Assembly: GCF_014925385.1 (NCBI RefSeq)
Contig: NZ_JACSDK010000001.1
Coordinates: 186,001-250,000, forward strand
From: Pelagibius marinus
GTDB taxonomy: Bacteria > Pseudomonadota > Alphaproteobacteria > Kiloniellales > Kiloniellaceae
DNA: 64,000 bases
Reading direction: 5' to 3'
The translations under genes were made by a program, and so were the position numbers. Shown here piece after piece: positions 56,387-64,000 of this stretch. Below the pieces are notes generated by a model. It worked only from the letters and a program-made list of their open reading frames with translations, was not told the DNA's origin and searched no databases. Positions within the stretch are counted from its first letter, which is position 1. Every line of letters begins with the position of its first letter.

Positions 56387-56403
56387 GTCCTTTTCCTTCT
56401 TGG

Positions 56404-57378
56404 CTACGGCAACAGCACGGTGGAGCCGGTGGTCTTGCGCGCTTCCAGATCGCGGTGCGCCTGGGCGGTTTCGCTCAAGGGGTAGGTCTGGTTCACCTCG
56501 ATCTTCACCTTGCCGGAGGCCACCTTGTCGAAGAGCGCCGCGGCCGAGGCCTCCAGCTCCTCGCGCTTGGCGTTGTAGACCATGAGCGAGGGCCGCGTGA
56601 GATAGAGGCAGCCCTTCTTGGCCAGCACCTGCGGATCGAGCGGCGGCACCGGGCCCGAAGCCGCGCCGAAGAGCACCATCATGCCGCGCGGCCTGAGGCA
56701 GTCGAGCGAGCCGTCGAAGGTGTCCTTGCCGACCGAGTCATAGACGACAGGCACGCCGGCGCCGTCGGTCAGTTCCTTCACCCGCTCGACGAAGTTTTCG
56801 CTGCGGTAGTTGATGGTGTGGTGGCAGCCGTGCGCCTTGGCGAGCTCGGCTTTCTCTTCCGAGCCCACGGTGCCAATGACGGTGGCGCCGATGCTGTTCA
56901 GCCATTGGCAGGCGATGAGGCCGACGCCGCCGGCGGCGGCGTGGAACAGCACCGAGTCGCCCTTCGACACCTTGAAGGTGCGCTGCACGAGATACTCGAC
57001 GGTCATGCCCTGCAGCATCATGGCCGCGGCAGTCTGGTCGTCGATGCTGTCGGGCAGCTTCACCAGGCGGTGCCAGGGCATGATCCGCGCCTCGGCATAG
57101 GCGCCCGGCGGCAGGTCGGCATAGGCGACGCGGTCGCCGGGCTTGAAGGCCGCAACGCCGTCACCGACCGCCTCCACCACGCCCATGCCTTCCATGCCGA
57201 TGGCCGCGGGGTAGTCCAGCGGGTAGGCGCCCATGCGGTGGTAGACGTCGATGTAGTTGAGTCCGCAGGCCTTCTGCTGCAGCAGCACCTCTCCTGGCCC
57301 GGGGGCCGGCACCTCCACGTCTTCGTACTTGAGGACTTCGGGGCCGCCTGGTTCGTGAATGCGGATTGCCTTGGCCAT
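56404..57378 (-). CDS. Quinone oxidoreductase (zeta-crystallin family)
   Basis: A 324-residue medium-chain reductase of the NADPH:quinone oxidoreductase type: 'KACGLNYIDVYHRMGAYPLDYPAAIGMEGMGVVEAVG' and 'LFHAAAGGVGLIACQWLNSIGATVIGTV' (NADP loop). No zinc-binding residues, as expected for this branch. It reduces quinones or enones, or detoxifies aldehydes; the exact substrate is unknown. Its ATG overlaps the preceding stop by one base, so it is cotranscribed with the dienelactone hydrolase gene. Confidence 0.93.
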   Translation of the reverse strand: MAKAIRIHEPGGPEVLKYEDVEVPAPGPGEVLLQQKACGLNYIDVYHRMGAYPLDYPAAIGMEGMGVVEAVGDGVAAFKPGDRVAYADLPPGAYAEARIMPWHRLVKLPDSIDDQTAAAMMLQGMTVEYLVQRTFKVSKGDSVLFHAAAGGVGLIACQWLNSIGATVIGTVGSEEKAELAKAHGCHHTINYRSENFVERVKELTDGAGVPVVYDSVGKDTFDGSLDCLRPRGMMVLFGAASGPVPPLDPQVLAKKGCLYLTRPSLMVYNAKREELEASAAALFDKVASGKVKIEVNQTYPLSETAQAHRDLEARKTTGSTVLLP

Positions 57379-58073
57379 TACGCGAGATGCTCCTTGAAGA
57401 AACTGATCGTGCGGCCATTGGCGAGAGTCGCCGCCGCCCGGTTGTAGTGTTGACCGCCGCGGCGCGCGAAGGCGTGGTCCTGGCCGTTGTAGACATGGAC
57501 GGTGACGTCGGCGTGAGACGCCAGGGTGTCTTTCACCGTGGCGATTTCCTCGGCCGAGGAGAACTGGTCCTGCTCGGCTATGTGCAGCATCAGCGGCTTG
57601 GTGATGTTGCCGGCCTCGCCCAGCAGGTCGCCCAGGCCGACGCCGTAGTAGCCCACGTTGGCGTCGGCATCGGAGCGCGTGGCCATGAGGAAGGCGATCT
57701 TGCCGCCCAGGCAGTAGCCGACGGAGCCGACCTTGCCGTTGCAGGCGTCATGGACGCGCAGCGCCGCCAGTGTCGCCTTCATGTCCTCGATGCCCTTGTC
57801 GACGTTGAACAGACCGAAGAGCTCGAAGGCTCGGTCCCATTCCGCCTGCGTCTTGTCGGTGATGTCGATGCCGGGTTGGATGCGCCAGAAAAGATCGGGG
57901 CAGACGGCGACGAAGCCCTGGCTGGCGAGCCAGTCGCAGGTTTCGCGCATGACCTGATTGACGCCGAAGATCTCCTGGGCGACGACGACGCCCGGCGCCG
58001 CGTCCAACTGCCTGGGCACAGCTAGATAGGCGTTGAAGCTGCCGTCCGGCACTCTGATGGTGAGTTCAGCCAT
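57378..58073 (-). CDS. Dienelactone hydrolase family protein
   Basis: A 231-residue alpha/beta hydrolase with the Cys nucleophile typical of dienelactone hydrolases in 'VGSVGYCLGGKIAFL' and His in 'YNGQDHAFARRG'. Asp is expected near 'LHIAEQDQFS'. In chlorocatechol pathways such enzymes open lactones, but stand-alone members have broad esterase activity, and no such pathway genes are nearby. Cotranscribed with the quinone oxidoreductase. Confidence 0.9.
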   Translation of the reverse strand: MAELTIRVPDGSFNAYLAVPRQLDAAPGVVVAQEIFGVNQVMRETCDWLASQGFVAVCPDLFWRIQPGIDITDKTQAEWDRAFELFGLFNVDKGIEDMKATLAALRVHDACNGKVGSVGYCLGGKIAFLMATRSDADANVGYYGVGLGDLLGEAGNITKPLMLHIAEQDQFSSAEEIATVKDTLASHADVTVHVYNGQDHAFARRGGQHYNRAAATLANGRTISFFKEHLA

Positions 58074-58209
58074 GACCTTCCCCTTGTTTGCTTCCCAAGT
58101 CCTGCATTTCCCTTGGCCGGTCGGGGCGCGCGGGCTTCCCGCCAGCCGTATTGCGAACTTTGCCTTAGCCTAGCCGAAAGCCGGCGCCCGCGCAGCGGCA
58201 GCGCGGGGG

Positions 58210-58703
58210 CTATAGCGGCAGGGCGTGCTGCAGCGGCCAGGCGCCTTCCAGGGTCAGCAGGAAGGCCTTGGTCTCGGGACCCTTGCCGCCGGAGAAACCG
58301 CCGAGCTGACGGTCGGCGGCGAGCACGCGGTGGCAGGGGATGAAGATCGGAATGGGATTGGCCCCGCAGGCGGTGCCGACGGCGCGCGCGATGCCGCCGG
58401 TCGCCTGCGCCAGATCGCCGTAGGACTTTGTCTGGCCGTAAGGGATGGCCAGCATTTCGCGCCACACCGCGCGCTGGAACTCGCTGCCGCGCGGCTTCAG
58501 CGGCAGGTCGAAATCGCGGCGCCCGCCGGCGAAGTACTCGCGCAATTGCTGCGCAGCATTTTGCAGCAGGGGCGTCGCATTATTTTCATGCTGCGATGCA
58601 GCAATACGCCCCGAGGCATCCCATGTGACGGCGATGATGGCGCCGTTTTCCTCGGTGAGGGTCACCGGGCCGGTCTCGGTCTCGACGGTGAGGCGCTGGC
58701 GGG

Positions 58704-58707
<4 letters not shown>
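58210..58707 (-). CDS. ogt: Methylated-DNA-protein-cysteine methyltransferase
   Basis: A 165-residue O6-alkylguanine-DNA alkyltransferase. The acceptor cysteine is in 'IPIFIPCHRVLAADRQLGGFSGG' and the helix-turn-helix in 'FQRAVWREMLAIPYGQTKSYGDLAQATGG'. No AdaA-type N-terminal zinc module, so Ogt rather than Ada. Its ATG overlaps the stop of the thioredoxin-domain gene by four bases, so the two share a transcript. A second alkylation-repair gene, alkB, is in the window at about 14.4 kb. Confidence 0.95.
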
Positions 58708-60806
<2,099 letters not shown>

Positions 60807-61083
60807 CTGCGGGTCTGTCCCTCTGTCGGCGCTGCATCGGCGCTGCGCACTGGCGCGGCGCGGAAAAAAGCAGCCGCCCCCCGGGGCGTGGTCGTGGCTG
60901 GGGATTGCGGCGGCTGGTGGCTGGCATGTAGTCTCAGGTTTTCTATTTGGGCCGTAGGTCCTTGTTGGCTCAACCATAAATGCTGAATGGGTTTGTCTTG
61001 GCGGGACGCGGCGGGGACCGTCCGCGGGAGCGCCGGCCACAGAGTGCCGCTCCGATGATCTTTTGCAGGGAAGGGCGACGGCG

Positions 61084-61341
61084 ATGAAGATTCACATCGA
61101 TATAGAATGCACGCCGGAGGAGGCCCGCGCCTTTCTGGGGCTGCCGGACGTGGCGCCCATGCAGGAGGCGCTGATGGCCGAGCTGCAGAAGCGGATGATG
61201 GCCAACATGCAGGCCATGGAGCCGGAACAGCTGTTCAAGACCTGGCTGCCCGCCGGCCTGCAGGGCTGGGAGCAGCTGCAGAAGGCCTTCTGGGCCCAGA
61301 TGTCAAGCGGGGCATCCGGGAAAACCGAGGAAAAACAATAG
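61084..61341 (+). CDS. DUF6489 family small protein
   Basis: An 85-residue protein: 'KIHIDIECTPEEARAFLGLPDVAPMQEALMAELQKRMMANMQAMEPEQLFKTWLPAGLQGWEQLQKAFW'. This pattern is common in alphaproteobacteria and I place it in DUF6489 (function unknown); its likely helical nature suits granule or membrane association. A purine-rich AAGGGCGACGGCG leader precedes the ATG. Three bases separate it from the ferredoxin gene. Confidence 0.8.
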   Translation: MKIHIDIECTPEEARAFLGLPDVAPMQEALMAELQKRMMANMQAMEPEQLFKTWLPAGLQGWEQLQKAFWAQMSSGASGKTEEKQ

Positions 61342-61344
61342 GGT

Positions 61345-61746
61345 ATGGATGATTCCGTGAAAGAGGAGGGCTTGCGACAGGACGTCGGAGAAAGCCCCGG
61401 CGGCGATCCGGCACCCTATTTCCGCTGCCATGTCTTCTGTTGCATGAACGAGCGCCCGCCGGGCCACGAGCGCGGCTGCTGCAAGGAGAAAGGTGCCGTG
61501 CGCCTGCGCAACTACCTGAAGGCGCGGGCCAAGGAGCTGGGTCTGGAAGGGCTGCGCATCAACCAGTCCGGCTGCCTGGACCGCTGCGAGCTCGGCCCGG
61601 TCATGGTGATCTACCCTGAAGGGGTCTGGTACCACTACCGCAGCATCGAAGACGCCGAGGAGATCCTGCAGACCCATCTGGTCGAGGGCGGCCGGGTGGA
61701 ACGTTTGATGTTGAAGCCCGGCGACGAGACGCCGCCGGGCGATTAG
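61345..61746 (+). CDS. Thioredoxin-like [2Fe-2S] ferredoxin
   Basis: A 133-residue protein of the thioredoxin-fold [2Fe-2S] ferredoxin type. Cysteines are grouped in 'CHVFCCMNERPPGHERGCC' and 'NQSGCLDRCELGPVMVIYPEGVWYH', the Cx~12C/CxxxC layout of that family. A polar N-terminal extension of about 25 residues precedes it. The electron partner is unknown. Cotranscribed with the DUF6489 gene and perhaps mnmE. Confidence 0.92.
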   Translation: MDDSVKEEGLRQDVGESPGGDPAPYFRCHVFCCMNERPPGHERGCCKEKGAVRLRNYLKARAKELGLEGLRINQSGCLDRCELGPVMVIYPEGVWYHYRSIEDAEEILQTHLVEGGRVERLMLKPGDETPPGD

Positions 61747-61803
61747 CGCCCGCGGCGCGCCTGACGCCCCGGGGCGCAGAGGCCCTCCAGAGGCCCCAAT
61801 GTC

Positions 61804-63180
61804 ATGACCGACGACACCATTTTCGCCCCCTCCACGGCCCCGGGCCGCGCGGGCGTCGCGGTGATCCGCATTTCCGGCGCCCAAGCCGGCGCCGCCCTGC
61901 GCGCCCTGGCCGGCGATCCTCTGCCGGCGCCGCGCCGCGCCGTCCTGCGGCGCATCGGCGACCCGGCCTCGGGCGGCGCCATCGACCACGGGCTGCTGCT
62001 GTGGTTTCCCGGGCCGCGCAGTTTCACGGGCGAGGACCTGGGCGAGTTGCAGCTGCACGGCGGGCGCGCCGTCATCGCCGCGGCGCTCGAGGCCCTGGCG
62101 GCGCTGCCGGGGCTGCGCCCGGCCGAGGCCGGGGAGTTCACCCGCCGCGCCTTCGACAACGGCAAGCTGGACTTGAGCGCTGTCGAGGGACTGGCTGACC
62201 TCATCGACGCGGAAACCGAGGCCCAGCGCCGCCAGGCCCTGCGCCAGATGGAAGGCGGCCTGGCGCGGCGCACCGGCGACTGGGCGGCGCGCCTGACCCG
62301 GGTGCTGGCCCATTTTGAGGCGGCCATCGACTTCGTCGAGGAGGAACTGCCCGAGGACCTGGGGGAAGCGGCCCTGGCCGAGGCGGAGGCCGTGGCGGGC
62401 GAGATCGCCGCGGCCCTGGACGACCGCCACCGCGGCGAGCGGCTGCGCGAGGGTCTCTCGGCGGTGATCCTCGGCGCGCCCAACGCAGGCAAGTCGTCGC
62501 TGCTGAACGCCCTGGCGCGGCGCGACGTGGCCATCGTTTCGGAGACCGCGGGCACCACCCGCGACATCGTCGAGGTGCACCTGGACCTGGGCGGCTACCC
62601 AGTGACGCTGGCCGATACCGCGGGACTGCGCGCCCTGGAGAAGGCCGACGACCCGCAAGCCGCCATCGAGCGGGCGGGCATGGCGCGGGCCCGCGAGCGC
62701 GCCGAGCGCGCGGATATCAAGCTGCTGCTGGTCGATCTGGAAGCGGCGCTCTCCGACGAAACGGCGCTGGACGGGGTCGCCGCCCTGCACGACACGCGCT
62801 CCCTGGTATTGCTGAACAAGGCTGATCTCTGCGAGGCGGCGGCGGTGCAAGACCTGGCCCGCCAGATCGGCGATTGGGATCCCATTGCCGTGTCGGCCAG
62901 GACCGGCGCTGGCCTCGATCAGGTGCTGGACCGCCTGGTGGAGTTGGCGGGCGAGAGCTTCGGCGGTGCCGAGGCGGCGGCGGGGATCACCCGTCACCGC
63001 CACCGTCGCGCGCTGGAGGACTGCCGCGACGCCGTGGCGCGGGCGCGGTCGGCGGAGCTGCCGGAGTTGGTGGCCGAGGAATTGCGCCTGTCGCTGCGCG
63101 CCCTGGGCCGGGTGTCCGGGCGGGTCGACGTGGAAGACCTACTAGATATTGTGTTCGCGGACTTCTGTATCGGCAAGTAG
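61804..63180 (+). CDS. mnmE: tRNA modification GTPase MnmE
   Basis: A 458-residue GTPase that with MnmG makes 5-aminomethyl (cmnm5) uridine at tRNA wobble position 34. The N-terminal domain 'DTIFAPSTAPGRAGVAVIRISG' binds folate. The G domain has 'GAPNAGKSSLLNALARRD', 'DTAGLR' and 'NKAD'. The C-terminal 'CIGK' tail is intact. Standard for the mnmE-mnmG-rsmG-parAB block near the alphaproteobacterial origin. Confidence 0.98.
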   Translation: MTDDTIFAPSTAPGRAGVAVIRISGAQAGAALRALAGDPLPAPRRAVLRRIGDPASGGAIDHGLLLWFPGPRSFTGEDLGELQLHGGRAVIAAALEALAALPGLRPAEAGEFTRRAFDNGKLDLSAVEGLADLIDAETEAQRRQALRQMEGGLARRTGDWAARLTRVLAHFEAAIDFVEEELPEDLGEAALAEAEAVAGEIAAALDDRHRGERLREGLSAVILGAPNAGKSSLLNALARRDVAIVSETAGTTRDIVEVHLDLGGYPVTLADTAGLRALEKADDPQAAIERAGMARARERAERADIKLLLVDLEAALSDETALDGVAALHDTRSLVLLNKADLCEAAAVQDLARQIGDWDPIAVSARTGAGLDQVLDRLVELAGESFGGAEAAAGITRHRHRRALEDCRDAVARARSAELPELVAEELRLSLRALGRVSGRVDVEDLLDIVFADFCIGK

Positions 63181-63195
63181 TAGGGGGTCCTACTA
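63178..63195. other. Hairpin at the mnmE stop codon
   Basis: TAGTAGG-GGGT-CCTACTA: a 7-bp perfect stem with a 4-base loop whose first base is the mnmE stop codon. The word CCTACTAGAT ends the hairpin region (63189-63198) and also occurs upstream at 63138-63147 inside mnmE. It lies immediately left of parS. Confidence 0.5.
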
Positions 63196-63197
63196 GA

Positions 63198-63213
63198 TGT
63201 TTCACGTGAAACA
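63198..63213. promoter_or_regulatory. parS centromere site (ParB-binding palindrome)
   Basis: TGTTTCACGTGAAACA is a perfect 16-bp palindrome, extended by A/T to 18 bp, and matches the near-universal bacterial parS consensus TGTTNCACGTGAAACA. It lies between mnmE and mnmG, the usual alphaproteobacterial vicinity of parA/parB and the origin. No second copy was seen in this window. Confidence 0.9.
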
Positions 63214-63316
63214 TTGAGGGCACCGACTGGCTGTATGGCGCGCCTGGCCGGCTATTCCGTCCTTGATCGGGCCCGGCGGCTTGCTATAACCCGCGGCAAC
63301 GTGAGGATGGCCGGAT

Positions 63317-64000
63317 ATGGCTCAGACCAAGACTTTTGAGGTGATCGTCGTGGGTGGCGGGCACGCCGGCTGTGAGGCCGCGGCGGCCGCGGCGCGCCTG
63401 GGCGCGCGCACGGCCCTGGTCACCCACCGCCGCGACAGCATCGGCGTCATGTCCTGCAATCCCGCCATCGGTGGTCTCGGCAAGGGCCACCTGGTGCGGG
63501 AGGTCGACGCCCTGGACGGCGTCATGGGCCGGGTGGCCGACGCCGCCGGCATCCAGTTCCGCCTGCTCAACGCCAGCAAAGGCCCGGCGGTGCGCGGACC
63601 GCGCGCCCAGGCCGACCGGGCGCTGTACCGCGCGGCCATGCAGGATCTGCTCGCCGAGCAGCCGGGCCTGACCATCGTCGAGGCGGCGGTGGAGGACCTG
63701 GTGATCGACGCGGGCGGGACCTGCTGCGGCGTGGTGACGGCGGCGGGCGAGACCCTGGCCGCCGGCGCCGTGGTTTTGACCACCGGCACTTTCCTGCGTG
63801 GACTCATTCATATCGGCGAGGAGCGGATCCCCGCCGGGCGGGTCGGGGAGGCGCCGGCGGTCGGGCTGGCCGCGACTCTGGCGCGGGCCGGCTTCGCCCT
63901 CGGCCGCTTGAAGACCGGAACCCCGCCGCGCCTGGACGGCCGCAGCATCGACTACGCGGGCTTGACCGAGCAGCCGGGCGATCCGGAGCCCGAGCCCTTT
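63317..64000 (+). CDS. mnmG: tRNA uridine modification enzyme MnmG, N-terminal part
   Basis: The frame is open to the right edge (228 codons); the rest lies outside. '[23 protein letters not shown]' near residue 8 is the FAD loop, and '[40 protein letters not shown]' and '[15 protein letters not shown]' are strictly MnmG motifs. '[26 protein letters not shown]' follows. MnmG forms the complex with MnmE. The ATG at 63317 has GAGGATGGCCGGAT upstream. Confidence 0.97.
   Translation, partial: MAQTKTFEVIVVGGGHAGCEAAAAAARLGARTALVTHRRDSIGVMSCNPAIGGLGKGHLVREVDALDGVMGRVADAAGIQFRLLNASKGPAVRGPRAQADRALYRAAMQDLLAEQPGLTIVEAAVEDLVIDAGGTCCGVVTAAGETLAAGAVVLTTGTFLRGLIHIGEERIPAGRVGEAPAVGLAATLARAGFALGRLKTGTPPRLDGRSIDYAGLTEQPGDPEPEPF

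Noticed and set aside
57378-58073. Chlorocatechol degradation pathway
   Set aside because: A dienelactone-hydrolase-like gene alone is not enough; no dioxygenase or cycloisomerase is nearby.

Overview
The window is GC-rich (roughly two-thirds G+C by eye), gene-dense chromosomal DNA. Gene content and order point to an alphaproteobacterium of the Rhodospirillales/Kiloniellales type: hrcA-grpE and dnaK-dnaJ, a hisB-hisH-hisA-hisF-hisE operon, hslVU, secB-dnaQ-coaE-aroE-maf-ppsR facing hemE-hemH-hemJ-rho, and mnmE-mnmG. The taxon is inferred from synteny only; there is no rRNA or tRNA gene in the window to check it against.

Layout. 0-1.2 kb: the end of a DUF2244 gene, an inverted-repeat element and dapB. 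1.3-10.7 kb: an accessory block lying between dapB and dnaJ. It holds a 2OG-Fe oxygenase-like gene, a putative shikimate/quinate catabolic operon (LysR regulator, tripartite tricarboxylate transporter tctCBA, an AroE-type dehydrogenase and a fused 3-dehydroshikimate dehydratase), a hotdog thioesterase and one unrecognised gene of lower GC. 10.7-17 kb: the heat-shock genes dnaJ, dnaK (with a textbook alphaproteobacterial RpoH promoter), grpE and hrcA, plus alkB. 17-25 kb: rph, rdgB, hemW, an LpoA-like lipoprotein, rsmI, yraN, a BON-domain lipoprotein, a SirB1-like protein and gshB. 25-31 kb: phasin, comM and small or variable genes, with two more inverted-repeat elements and a decayed echo of the comM 3' end. 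31-38 kb: the his operon with HIT and GNAT genes, then divergent hslVU. 37.7-43.6 kb: a PAS/XRE/GFA mini-operon, an Smr protein, lutABC for lactate oxidation with an LldR-type operator, and an unknown lipoprotein.

43.8-64 kb is the neighbourhood of the chromosomal replication origin. mltA, timA, fxsA, a phosphatase and secB lead into dnaQ-coaE-aroE-maf-ppsR, all reading leftward. These are followed by a 519-base non-coding stretch and then the rightward hemE-hemH-hemJ and rho. In Caulobacter and Rickettsia this hemE/ppsR junction is the origin. The gap here has the only strongly AT-rich stretch of its surroundings and degenerate DnaA-box-like words, so it is the best oriC candidate. Twelve kb to the right, between mnmE and mnmG, is a perfect 16-bp parS palindrome (ParB site), as expected beside an alphaproteobacterial origin.

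No rRNA, tRNA, CRISPR array, insertion sequence, prophage or defence system was recognised. The most valuable signals are the oriC/parS pair, the putative shikimate/quinate import-and-degradation operon, the comM 3' remnant and the regulatory palindromes.
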